This document shows, one piece after another, positions 42,716 through 51,234 of a stretch of 64,000 bases of DNA. Source of the DNA: Streptomyces griseus (lineage in GTDB: Bacteria; Actinomycetota; Actinomycetes; Streptomycetales; Streptomycetaceae). Where the stretch lies: contig NZ_MDKB01000004.1 in NCBI RefSeq assembly GCF_001715295.1, forward strand, positions 570,749-634,748, in the 5' to 3' direction. The notes under the pieces are model-generated. The model ran no database searches, was not told where the DNA came from, and was given only the letters and a program-made list of their open reading frames with translations. Made by a program: the position numbers and the translations under genes. The number at the start of each line of letters is the position of its first letter. Position 1 is the first letter of the stretch.

Positions 42716-43245
42716 AACAGGAGGACGCCGGAGCCGGAGGGCTGCCCGGCAGGACCGTCGGGCTCGCACCCTGATCACATCCTGACCCGCACCCCACCGA
42801 GCCGCCCGCCCCGTTGGCTCCCCCGTCTGTTCGCTCCCCCGCCGGCGGGCGGCCCGGAAGTTCGGCGGCGGCCCGCCCGTGACCCGTCGTCCTTGAGGGG
42901 CGAGCGCTCCCTGCCGGATCCTGTTTTCACCCACCCGCGGCGCGCAGCCGAGCACGTTCTCCCCTGCCCCGTCGTCTGCAGTTATTTACACCGATTCTTT
43001 TTCGAGGAAGCGGACGCGTCAACGGAAGAGGAGGCGCCTCGACGAAGCAGGGCTCAATAATAGCAATTTGCTGCGCGGTGGAATGCTGGATGCCCGGCCC
43101 GGATATTTTATGCAGCCCCGTCGTCTCGATTTGTCAGTGAAGTGGGTGCCTCCTACGGTGGCGATACCGAGTTTCTGGAGGAGGGGGAACCAGATCTCGA
43201 TCGTCACCTCCGCATGCTCACGCATGCCTGAAGGAAGGAACCCTC
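42716..43245. other. Intergenic region, AT-richer on the right
   Basis: No gene seen in 530 bases. The right half (about 42975-43240) is clearly less GC-rich than its surroundings, and GAAGGAAGG lies just before ATG 43246. GCATGCTCACGCATGC (43212-43227) is a short repeat in the leader. Confidence 0.4.
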
Positions 43246-43947
43246 ATGGGTGCAGTACGAGAAGTCGTCAAGAATCTCGGACCCGAAACCGCCGACAAGG
43301 ACGACCAGAAGCACTTGGTCAACGCCCTCGCTCAGCTCGCCTCCGCGAAGGCGGATTTCTTCGAGACGCAGATCAAGGACGCCCTGCGCACTGCGGGAAG
43401 TCCGGAGAACCAGACCCTCCCGGTCGAGGCGGTCATCGACTGGACGACGGAAACGCACGCCTACAGCAGCAAGGCGAATACTGCGATCGGCGACGCCGTC
43501 GGAAAAGCCCTCAAGAGCTTCTGCAGCGGCAGCAAGGAAAACATCCTGTCCGGGGTTGCAGGCCTTGTCAATGACAGCCTGTCGGTCTTCCTGGGAAATG
43601 CCGGCGCTTCTGACGTCAGCATGAAGAAGTACTACGTGCTGTCCGAGGGCATGTCCATCGTCCGCCTCGACATCCTTGCCTGGCAGCTCAATGTGGAGGC
43701 CAAGGGTGTCCAGACGCTGATGGAGAAGGTCAGCGCCTTTGTGGCAGTCAAGTCGACCGTGGATCTCAATGCGGTCAAGTTCAACACGTTCCTCAACCTC
43801 TACGCCCACCAACTCGAGTCCATGAAGCTCAGCGACCTGGAACTGGGCGCGGCACTCGACGAGGCGACCAAGATCTTCAACAGGTTCCACCCCGCCGTCC
43901 AGCAGTCGTCACTCGCCCCTCTGCGGGTTGCCAGCCAGCCCGGCTGA
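43246..43947 (+). CDS. Unrecognised 233-aa helical protein
   Basis: I do not recognise a family. The sequence is predominantly helical, with charged amphipathic stretches at each end (HLVNALAQLASAKADFFETQ; KLSDLELGAALDEATKIFNR) and a more hydrophobic middle (ILSGVAGLVNDSLSVFLGNA; VEAKGVQTLMEKVSAFVAVK). There is no signal peptide. Lysine and asparagine content and third-position AT are higher than in the neighbours, suggesting acquisition or a distinct expression class. Strong GAAGGAAGG ribosome-binding site. No operon partner on the same strand. Confidence 0.75.
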   Translation: MGAVREVVKNLGPETADKDDQKHLVNALAQLASAKADFFETQIKDALRTAGSPENQTLPVEAVIDWTTETHAYSSKANTAIGDAVGKALKSFCSGSKENILSGVAGLVNDSLSVFLGNAGASDVSMKKYYVLSEGMSIVRLDILAWQLNVEAKGVQTLMEKVSAFVAVKSTVDLNAVKFNTFLNLYAHQLESMKLSDLELGAALDEATKIFNRFHPAVQQSSLAPLRVASQPG

Positions 43948-43950
43948 TGA

Positions 43951-43963
43951 CCGACGACGTCGG
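43951..43963 (+). terminator. Short palindrome after the helical protein gene
   Basis: CCGACGACGTCGG four bases after the stop can form a 5-bp stem; a weak terminator at best. Confidence 0.3.
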
Positions 43964-44993
43964 CCGGCGCCCATGAACGACTTTCTCGCCGGATTCGTGT
44001 GGTGGCCTCCTGCCAGGAAGCCACCACACAGTCCTGTGCGTCGTCCCCCGGACGTGACGCCGCTCGTGACGCAGCTCCTGACCCAGCTGGCAGTCGCCGG
44101 TCGGGCACTCCGCCATCCGCACCGGCGCACGGGCCCTCCGACCGGATCACGGCACCGCGGAATCTCGCGGCCCCTGGCGAGGTGGCCCATCGGGTGCTGT
44201 CCACGAGCCTCTCGATGGCAGCACGGAGGGAGGGTGGCCCGCTGATCGACAGCCGGACATCCCCCTCCGCGCGCCGCATCGATCGCTTCCCGTCCGCTCA
44301 GGACCGCCGTGCCCTGTCAAAAAACGGCAGCCGACGCGGGCGGACGACTCAGCGTGGATCGTGAGGGATCCCCGTCCGCATGTCCGTATGCCGCATGCCC
44401 GCCTGTCCGCACCGGTGCGGGCGGCCCGCCGCCGGCCGCGTCGCCCGGCCGCCTGCGGAGCCCGAGGACCGCGCCCCCGCAGGCCCGTCACGCTGCGGCG
44501 CCCGTGGATCAGGCCCACCGACGGGACTCACCGACCGAGGTGACGCGACACGGCGTTGCCGTCGCCGTCCACCACCCGGCCGGTTCTGCCGCCCCCGCTC
44601 CTCCTGTCCGGGCTCCCCGGGCCCGTACCTCTCCAGCGATGACGCCGCCGGTACCTGGGGGTGACTCCGCTGAACCTTCTCCCACCCCGGACCGCTCGAC
44701 CGGAGCCGGGCCCGGACTCCGGCCCTCTCACGCGGCTGGAGACGATCCACGGAAGCAGGTGTCCCGCCCCGGTGAACAAGATCGACTCTTGCGGACCGCT
44801 CGACCCCATCCGTTCCGAGCTGGTTCAAGGGCCTTCAGGGTCCCCGGAGAGGGGATCCCGGGGGCCCGCCGATGTCGTCGACGGCACCGGCCGCGGAAGG
44901 CCCCCGGGGCGGCAGACCGAACTGGACCCCCTTCCTCAGCACCTGCCCCACAGGGGACCACGCCGCCCTTCTCCCGGCCGTCGACGGCCTCCG
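43964..44993. other. 1.0-kb stretch without a supportable gene
   Basis: Frames on both strands are arginine/proline-rich and show no domain. The plus-strand frame that runs into the next gene is open from 44661, but its first 111 codons look non-coding. Possibly decayed DNA. Confidence 0.4.
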
Positions 44994-46457
44994 ATGAGCG
45001 CGGCAGCGGTGGCGACCACCGCCTCGCGGACGGACGGGAAGCCCGTCACGACTGCGCCGCTCCGGCGGCAGCGGGTGCGGGTGCCCATGCGCCTGGTGGC
45101 GTCGGCGCACTACCAGGACGTGGTGCTGGCTGTGTACGTGAAGGTGAAGGCGTTGGGGCTGCGGCCGGAGGGATGCCAGGCCAGGACGGAGACGATCGCC
45201 TCGTACCTGGGTCTGTCGAGGGCGTCGGTGGAACGGGCGATGACGCAGCTGAGCCGGCCGGGACCGGACGGTGTGGTGGAGCTGCGCTCCCGGCGCCGTA
45301 CGCTGCCGGGCGGGCGGGGCCGGTCCGCGGTGCGGTCGGTGCGCTCGATGTCCCGTGACGAGGCGTTCGTGTGGTTGCCGGTGGCGACCGCGGAGGATCT
45401 CACCCCCCGGCAGCTGCGAGCGTACGCGCTGCTCGCGTACGCGCAGGCTCGGGGCATCGCGCCGACGACGGCGGAACTGGCGTCCGGGCTACGGCACCAC
45501 TCGGGGAGGAAGGCGGGCCGGGCGCTGTCGGTGACGGCGGCCTCGCGCGTGGTGGACGAGGTGGAGTCGGCTCGGTGGGTGACGGTGCAGCGGCGGGCCG
45601 GGGAGCGGGGACGCCACCGGTACGTCGTTCACGACATCGCCCCGGAGGCCCGCCCGGCGGACCCCGGACCGTGGGGCGCCGCCGTGGAGACGGCTGTGGA
45701 CAGTGCTTCTGTGGGGGCGTCCGGACCCCAAGCAGGTGAGGGATCGGGTTCCCCGGTTGACGAGGGATCCCTCGCGAAAAGGGAATCACCTAGAACTGAC
45801 TCACCCGATGACGCGCGCGCACCTGTCTCACCCGCCGTAGGCGAGGTACCCGTGGTCAAGGGCCCTGGACCTGTGGAAAAGCCGGCAGCCTCCGAGCCGC
45901 CACGACCGGAAGGTGACGGCGGTGGCGCCCACGGCACCGGTGGGGACGCCCGGCCCACCCGCCCCCGGGCGGGGCACCGCGGCGGGCAGGGGCCCAAGCC
46001 CCCGTACACGGGTCCGCCCCTGGCGATGAGCGCGCAGATCCACGCCGTACTCCGGCCGGTGCACGTACTTCTGGAGCGGGTGGACAACGACTTCACCGTG
46101 CGGGAGATCGCTCGCGAAGTGGGCCGCCAGCTGCGCGCGGGCACCTCTCCCGAGCGGCTGCAGCACAGGCTGACCACCAGGCTGGCCCGAGTGATGCTCT
46201 GCGACATCCGCGACCCGGGCCGGTGGCTGCTCGGGGTGGCCCTGCCGCGCTGGGGCTGCGGCCACTACGACTGCGAGGCCGGGTACCTGTGGCGGACCGG
46301 CGAGGACTGCGAGATCTGTACCGAGATCATCCAGGACAGGGCAGCCGCGCGGCAGCGCGCCCTGCGCAAGGGAACCGGGCCCGGGCCCAGGGGTCCCGCT
46401 CCCACCGCGCGGCGGATTTCCGCCCGTCCGGCCCGGCCCTCCGCGATCCGCGGATGA
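44994..46457 (+). CDS. Winged-helix DNA-binding protein with disordered linker
   Basis: A 487-aa protein. Residues 30-110 contain a winged HTH (PMRLVASAHYQDVVLAVYVK, TETIASYLGLSRASVERAMT, VVELRSRRRTLPGG), and a second helical/HTH segment (TPRQLRAYALLAYAQARGIA, TTAELASGLRHHSGRKAGRA) follows. A long Pro/Gly/Glu linker (about 220-345) leads to a C-terminal domain with SAQIHAVLRPVHVLLERVDN, FTVREIAREVGRQLRAGTSP and a Cys/His cluster, WGCGHYDCEAGYLWRTGEDC then EIC, which may bind zinc. I recognise it only as a repeat-type actinomycete HTH protein, often found in chromosome arms and plasmids. ATG 44994 is where coding character begins. Confidence 0.75.
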   Translation: MSAAAVATTASRTDGKPVTTAPLRRQRVRVPMRLVASAHYQDVVLAVYVKVKALGLRPEGCQARTETIASYLGLSRASVERAMTQLSRPGPDGVVELRSRRRTLPGGRGRSAVRSVRSMSRDEAFVWLPVATAEDLTPRQLRAYALLAYAQARGIAPTTAELASGLRHHSGRKAGRALSVTAASRVVDEVESARWVTVQRRAGERGRHRYVVHDIAPEARPADPGPWGAAVETAVDSASVGASGPQAGEGSGSPVDEGSLAKRESPRTDSPDDARAPVSPAVGEVPVVKGPGPVEKPAASEPPRPEGDGGGAHGTGGDARPTRPRAGHRGGQGPKPPYTGPPLAMSAQIHAVLRPVHVLLERVDNDFTVREIAREVGRQLRAGTSPERLQHRLTTRLARVMLCDIRDPGRWLLGVALPRWGCGHYDCEAGYLWRTGEDCEICTEIIQDRAAARQRALRKGTGPGPRGPAPTARRISARPARPSAIRG

Positions 46458-46494
46458 ACCCCGTGCCGCGAGACGTCGCCGGTCGGCATCGGTA

Positions 46495-47241
46495 TCAGCC
46501 CACCTTCTCCCACGCGGATGCAACTGCCTGCCGCGAGCGTTCCAGGGCCTCGCCGATGCTCCCTGCCAAGGGGGCGGTCATGATGGCCGCCTTGTACGCC
46601 CATGCGAACCGTTCCACGGTGAACGCCGTCGAATTACTCGGATCGACCCATTCCTGGAGACCCGGTATCTGCGTGGCATTCCGGATGTTCGCCACGGCCT
46701 CCTGTTCCCGAGCACTCGGACCACCGTCCGAAGCGCAACCATCGGCAAGCGCCCTCGGTAGTGCCGTCCTTCCGTCCCCGAGATCCCAGAGAAGACTGTC
46801 CATGAGCTTCTCCTGCCACACCGCCTGCGAAAACCTCTCATCGATTCCCTTGTCCTTCCAGGGAGGCAATTCCGTGATTCGATTGAGCTCGACAGAGTCC
46901 GGCCGCAGTCCGATCCTCCGGTACAGGCCCACCGCGCCCGGTTCCATGGCTGCCAGGTCGACCCGTATCTGTGTGACATTCCGGGATGTCACTGCGATCT
47001 GTGCGCCCAGGTGGACGAGTAGAGTTCCCAGGCGCTCCCCCTCGGGCTGTGCCGTGATCGTTTTGATGACCAATGCGCCGTCGTCGTATCCGGCGTCGAG
47101 AGTGGCTTTCATCCCCCTCGTGGGAGGCGCGACGTTCTCCGTCAGTTCCACTTTCAGATGGGCGGGATCTCCCGAAACGGTGACCTCGACGATCCGGTCG
47201 TGGTATTCGCTCCCCTGCCTGATGCACTTCCACCTGTCCAT
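46495..47241 (-). CDS. Hypothetical protein with GNAT-like core
   Basis: A 248-aa protein. Residues about 60-115 (LVIKTITAQPEGERLGTLLV, HLGAQIAVTSRNVTQIRVDL, EPGAVGLYRRIGLRPDSVEL) look like a GNAT fold with the acetyl-CoA loop partly changed (PEGERLGTLL for the usual Q/RxxGxG/A). The C-terminal half is helical and unrecognised (RFSQAVWQEKLMDSLLWDLG, WAYKAAIMTAPLAGSIGEAL). ATG 47241 has GGAGAGAG upstream. Convergent with the winged-helix gene, 37 bases between stops. Lower GC than its neighbours. Confidence 0.65.
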   Translation of the reverse strand: MDRWKCIRQGSEYHDRIVEVTVSGDPAHLKVELTENVAPPTRGMKATLDAGYDDGALVIKTITAQPEGERLGTLLVHLGAQIAVTSRNVTQIRVDLAAMEPGAVGLYRRIGLRPDSVELNRITELPPWKDKGIDERFSQAVWQEKLMDSLLWDLGDGRTALPRALADGCASDGGPSAREQEAVANIRNATQIPGLQEWVDPSNSTAFTVERFAWAYKAAIMTAPLAGSIGEALERSRQAVASAWEKVG

Positions 47242-47519
47242 CGCTCTCTCCTGTCGGATCGATTTCACCTTTTTCGAGAACAGCACGAAAGCGCGTCACC
47301 CGCATGTGGAGTTCTCGGATGCAGGCCGGTGAGCCGGAGCGGCCGTAATCCGTACGCATTCGGGCATGCGGAAACGAGACACGTTTTCCGGTGGTGGAAC
47401 ACGTCACTCCCGTCCATGCCTGCCGCACGGCTGTTCCGTGACCCCGCCGGCCGGAGAATGCCGGGGGCCGGCTCGAGGTCCCTGTTCCTCACCCTCGTCG
47501 AGGGCATCACCCGAGGGCA

Positions 47520-48110
47520 TCAGCGCGTATCGACGAGGGCGAGGACGGTGGTGTCGGTGGCAAAGCACGTCAGCCGCAGGCCGTCCGCATCGCTGATCCG
47601 CAACTGGGCCCCGGGGTGCGGTCGTTCCTTGCGGACGATCAGCCGCATCCCCTTCGGCCAGCCGGTCGGGACGTCGCCAGTGGGTTCGGTGACCCAGGCG
47701 CCGTCGCGGATCCCGCCGCCGATCTCGACCGTCGGCCTCCAGGCGGATGCCGGAACCTTCACCACGTGGCTGTGGATCTGCTCGTTGACGATCATGCCGA
47801 CGGAGTAAGGGCTGTCCCCGCTGGGCGAGCCAGGCGACGAAGGCGTGGGTGCCGCCGGCGGAGTCGGTGCGGATCAGGGTCCGGCGGCCGCGCCGGTACT
47901 CCTTCGGCAGCTGAGCCAAGGCCGGTTGGGTGGTGGTGACGGGGTCGTCCGCCGTGTTCGAGCCCGCGTTTCCCGGTCTGAGCAGAGCCGCGACCGGCTC
48001 ACCGGTGCCGCCCGGCCCCTGGTCGACGAACCCCATCAGCGGGTGGTGGCCGTAAGTTCGCTTCCAGGTGGGTGCGGCGTCCTCCTTGTCCGAGTGCGCG
48101 ACCCCCAGCC
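47520..48110 (-). pseudogene. IS1380-family transposase remnant
   Basis: Minus-strand translation from 48110 gives AHSDKEDAAPTWKRTYGHHP then LMGFVDQGPGGTGEPVAALL, RPGNAGSNTADDPVTTTQPA and LIRTDSAGGTHAFVAWLAQR. After a small deletion near 47808 the frame changes to YSVGMIVNEQIHSHVVKVPA ... GWPKGMRLIVRKERPHPGAQ. These are central IS1380 transposase blocks. Both ends are missing. 47242-47519 shows no gene. Confidence 0.85.
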
Positions 48111-48237
48111 CCCTAGTCGTTGCAGTTCAGGAGCCTTCTCTGCCTATTTGATCAAGCATCGGTGCTCCAACTCGTGAGAGCGCGAAGCTCAACGTGTGCG
48201 CCCTGTCGTTCCAAGACTCCGCACCGCACTGACCGCC

Positions 48238-49032
48238 TCAGGTGACACGGAAGACCGGCCAGCCGATCTCGGTGCGCCACGCAGCGGGATCGCTCGTGTC
48301 ACGGGGGCCGACGACGTAGACCTCCCGCACCGGCCCGGCCACCGACATCGCGTTCTCCACCACCCACGTCCCGAGTTCGCCGTATGTGACCTCGATGCCG
48401 TCGTGCTCGCCGACATGGGTGGTGACCGCAAGTTCCGCGGCCGGCAGACTCACGGGGTGCACGCGTCCGGTGCGAGGTGGCGCAGCGGACGGCAGATAGA
48501 CGAGCGCGTGACCGCGCTCCTGCTCGAAGAGGGCGTTGTCGTAGCTGCCGCCCGGCGGACCGGTCACGTCGCCGACGACGGCCGCCTCCAATTCAGCCAT
48601 CGCGCCTGCGTACCAGGTCTCGATGTCGCGATGCCCGACTACGGCCTCCACCGCCGCGACCGTCCGTGCGGGCTCCGCACGCAGCTCGACGTCGATGGGC
48701 GCGGGATCGGGCCGCAGCAGGCGGCGCAGCGACACGACTGCGGCCCGGGTGCGGTCGAGCGCATCCTCGAGGCGTTGCAGGTGCTCCGCGACCAGCGCCG
48801 CCCGGACACCGGGGTCAGGGGTCCGCAGGATTCGCTGCACATCGCTCAGGGGGACGTCGAGCTCGCGGAGCCGGTGGATGACCTGCGCGGTCGGGATTTG
48901 ATCGACGCCGTAGTAGCGGTAACCGGTGGTCTCATCCACCACGGCAGGTTCCAGCAGGGCCGCCCCGTGATACCGGCGCAGGGTCCGCACGCTCAGGTGG
49001 GTCAGCCGCGAGAACTCGCCAATGGTCAGCAT
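48238..49032 (-). CDS. MerR-family regulator with GyrI-like effector domain
   Basis: A 264-aa regulator. The N-terminal MerR HTH is LTIGEFSRLTHLSVRTLRRY then TTGYRYYGVDQIPTAQVIHR, followed by a coiled-coil helix (LVAEHLQRLEDALDRTRAAV). The C-terminal GyrI/BmrR-like effector-binding domain is PSAAPPRTGRVHPVSLPAAE then LAVTTHVGEHDGIEVTYGEL. Such proteins activate transporter or detoxification genes on binding amphipathic drugs. ATG 49032 lies six bases from a -10 in a MerR-type 20-bp-spacer promoter. Divergent from the SnoaL-like gene. Confidence 0.9.
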   Translation of the reverse strand: MLTIGEFSRLTHLSVRTLRRYHGAALLEPAVVDETTGYRYYGVDQIPTAQVIHRLRELDVPLSDVQRILRTPDPGVRAALVAEHLQRLEDALDRTRAAVVSLRRLLRPDPAPIDVELRAEPARTVAAVEAVVGHRDIETWYAGAMAELEAAVVGDVTGPPGGSYDNALFEQERGHALVYLPSAAPPRTGRVHPVSLPAAELAVTTHVGEHDGIEVTYGELGTWVVENAMSVAGPVREVYVVGPRDTSDPAAWRTEIGWPVFRVT

Positions 49033-49038
49033 CCCCTC

Positions 49039-49070
49039 ATTCTGAACGTTCCCCCCAGGGGAGAGTCCAC
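49039..49070 (-). promoter_or_regulatory. Overlong MerR-type promoter
   Basis: On the minus strand GTGGAC (-35, 49065-49070) and CAGAAT (-10, 49039-49044) are separated by 20 bp containing CTCCCCTGGGGGGAA, a C/G dyad. A 19-20-bp spacer with an internal dyad is the hallmark of MerR-regulated promoters. Six bases separate the -10 from the merR ATG. Confidence 0.55.
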
Positions 49071-49110
49071 GGCTTGACCCTCCCGCGCCGCGAGATCACA
49101 CGGTGGGCTC

Positions 49111-49473
49111 ATGACACAGCACACCGATCTTCCGTCCGATCTACTCCCGACCGCCGTGCGCCAGTTCTTGGGCGCCCACATCGTCCGCGACGCCGACACC
49201 GCCTCGTCGTTCCTCGCCGAGGACGCGGTGATCGTCGACCAGGACGAGACCTTCCGCGGCCGGGAGGAGACCTACGCATTCCTGCGGGACGCCGGGGCCG
49301 AGTTCGAATACACGACCGAGCAGATCGGAGCTCACCGCGTCGATGACACCCACTGGGTGGTAACCGTGCGGCTCGAAGGCACCTTCCCGGGAGGCGTCGC
49401 CGAGCTCGACTACCGGTTCGCGCTGCGGGACGACCTCATCGCCGAACTCGTCATCGCCAACCACCCGGCCTGA
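49111..49473 (+). CDS. SnoaL/NTF2-like fold protein
   Basis: A 120-aa protein of the NTF2-like superfamily: an N-terminal helix (AVRQFLGAHIVRDADTASSF), LAEDAVIVDQDETFRGREET where the SnoaL/DUF4440 family has its conserved D/N and FxGxxxI, and three late strands (EQIGAHRVDDTHWVVTVRLE, ELDYRFALRDDLIAELVIAN). Enzyme or ligand-binding roles are both possible. TTGACC (49074-49079) and CACGGT (49099-49104) with a 19-bp spacer could be a second MerR-type promoter, again six bases from the ATG. An SDR gene follows 36 bases later. Confidence 0.85.
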   Translation: MTQHTDLPSDLLPTAVRQFLGAHIVRDADTASSFLAEDAVIVDQDETFRGREETYAFLRDAGAEFEYTTEQIGAHRVDDTHWVVTVRLEGTFPGGVAELDYRFALRDDLIAELVIANHPA

Positions 49474-49509
49474 CCGATCCCACACCACCTCAATCGTCAG
49501 TGGAGAAAA

Positions 49510-50295
49510 ATGTCTAGTTCAGATCGTGATCGTCTCAACGGTCGCCGGGCGCTGGTCACGGGCGGTTCAAAGGGCTCGGGCAAGGCCGTCGTAGAGAGAC
49601 TGCGAGAGATGGGTGCCGACGTGTGGACCACGGCACGCACTATGCCCGGCGGCTACGAGCGCCCGGACCGGTTCATCGAAGCGGACACTTCCACGGTGGG
49701 CGGTGTAGAGGTTGTAGCGTCCAAGATTTGTGAGGGAGGTGCGCTGGATATCCTGGTGCACGTTGTCGGAGGGTCGTCGACCCCGCCTGGCGGATTCGCT
49801 GCAGCGACTGAGGAGCACTGGCTGGCGGAACTCAACCTGAACTTCTTGGGAGCTGTCCGACTGGATCGAGCGCTGCTGCCGGCAATGGTGGAGGCGGGAT
49901 CAGGAGTAGTTGTCCACGTCACGTCGATTCAGCGTCAGATGCCGCTGCACGACGCGACGCTGCCGTACGCGTCAGCGAAGGGGGCCCTGCGTACGTACAG
50001 CAAGGGTCTCGCAAACGGACTCGCCCCACGAGGCGTGCGAGTAAACGCCGTCAGCCCCGGGGGGATTCGGACCGGAGCGTACGCGGGCTTCGTCGACCAG
50101 CTCGCCAAGGGCAACGGACTGACCCGCGAAGAGGCGGAGCAGAGCCTGATGGATTCCCTCGGAGGGGTTCCGATCGGAAGGTTCGCAACGACGGAAGAGG
50201 TCGCGGACCTGGTCGGCTTCCTCGTGTCGGACCGAGCCTCATCCATTGTGGGCGCGGAGTACGTCATCGACGGCGGCACTGTGCCAACCGTCTGA
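49510..50295 (+). CDS. Short-chain dehydrogenase/reductase (SDR)
   Basis: A 261-aa classical SDR. The cofactor motif is ALVTGGSKGSGKAVVERLRE (TGGxxGxG), the ILVHVVGGSS region replaces NNAG, and the catalytic Ser is in VVHVTSIQRQMPL with YASAKGALRTYSKGLANGLA providing Tyr-xxx-Lys. VNAVSPGGIRTGAYAGFVDQ and the C-terminal SSIVGAEYVIDGGTVPTV are typical. Codon use is somewhat less GC-biased at the third position than in its neighbours. It probably shares an operon with the SnoaL-like gene. Confidence 0.92.
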   Translation: MSSSDRDRLNGRRALVTGGSKGSGKAVVERLREMGADVWTTARTMPGGYERPDRFIEADTSTVGGVEVVASKICEGGALDILVHVVGGSSTPPGGFAAATEEHWLAELNLNFLGAVRLDRALLPAMVEAGSGVVVHVTSIQRQMPLHDATLPYASAKGALRTYSKGLANGLAPRGVRVNAVSPGGIRTGAYAGFVDQLAKGNGLTREEAEQSLMDSLGGVPIGRFATTEEVADLVGFLVSDRASSIVGAEYVIDGGTVPTV

Positions 50296-50385
50296 GCCTG
50301 GCCGGTCCGAGCCGGACGGGGTTCTCCGTCAGGATCGAGAAGGTGCTGCGGGAGTCCCCGTTACCGCCGTTGGCCGCCGGCATTC

Positions 50386-51234
50386 CTACGGGCCGGCTGG
50401 GGACGGTGAGGGGAAGCCGACCGCCGTCGGCGCCCCCTTTCGCCCGACTGTTTCGGCGTGGCTCGGGCGTTGTGCAGCAAGGTGGCCCCGGGACCGGTAG
50501 CCGCGTGTGGCCTTCTCGCACCAAGCGTCGAAGGCGACGTCGCACAGCCGGTCACGGAACCGGCCGATTCCGATCCAGCGCAGTACGGCCCCGGCCCGGT
50601 CAAGACGGAAGTACGTCTCGCCAGGCCCGGTGGTTCCCGCTTCCGGCTCGCCGGGCGGATCGGGCGACCATCCCAGGGCGGTGACGGTGTCCATGGAGCG
50701 AAGGTTCCCGAGGATGCCTGGCATGCCACGGGTCTGCCGGGTCAGATCGAGGTGCTCCACCTGCACCGGCCCGGTGTCGTCCGTCGCGTTCAGGGATGTG
50801 GTGAGATCCCCGCCGGTCTGTCCGGCGCGGCCCAGGACGATCTTTTCCTGCATCAGGATCCTGCCGGTGCCGTGCAGGCGGATCCGGGTATCGCGGTGGG
50901 TGGCGACCCCGGCCGAGACCACGAAGGGCTTGCCCGCCCAGGTAAGGACCGCTTCGTCGCCCACGGTGGCGTCAATGACCCACGATGACGGTGCCTCGCC
51001 CTCGTAGGCGACCGTGCCGGTCGTCTCCACGATGTCGAGCCAGGCGCCGGGAGCGACGTCAACTTCGATGCGGACGTCGTCGCCGGCCAGCAGTAGCGCC
51101 TGGGTGGCGAGCAGGCCCACTCGGGCGTCGTGGGTGTCCTGCTCCATGATCCGCGCCGTCAGATGCCCCGTTGTCCCGTGGACGCGGCTGCGGTTTCCCG
51201 TGCGGACGACGCTCAGGCGGGTCGGTCCGGTCAC
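50386..51234 (-). CDS. ureD: Urease accessory protein UreD
   Basis: A 282-aa urease activation scaffold. GLLATQALLLAGDDVRIEVD then VAPGAWLDIVETTGTVAYEG, the tract FVVSAGVATHRDTRIRLHGT and then GRILMQEKIVLGRAGQTGGD are the UreD/UreH beta-helix signatures. UreD binds the UreABC apoenzyme and recruits UreF and UreG for nickel insertion. It is the last gene of the operon; its start overlaps the ureG stop by four bases. Length is normal. Confidence 0.93.
   Translation of the reverse strand: MTGPTRLSVVRTGNRSRVHGTTGHLTARIMEQDTHDARVGLLATQALLLAGDDVRIEVDVAPGAWLDIVETTGTVAYEGEAPSSWVIDATVGDEAVLTWAGKPFVVSAGVATHRDTRIRLHGTGRILMQEKIVLGRAGQTGGDLTTSLNATDDTGPVQVEHLDLTRQTRGMPGILGNLRSMDTVTALGWSPDPPGEPEAGTTGPGETYFRLDRAGAVLRWIGIGRFRDRLCDVAFDAWCEKATRGYRSRGHLAAQRPSHAETVGRKGAPTAVGFPSPSPAGP

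Noticed and set aside
47800..47830. AGGGCTGTCCC at 47810 as another MITE end
   Set aside because: It is part of the IS1380 transposase remnant; the surrounding bases do not continue into the MITE.
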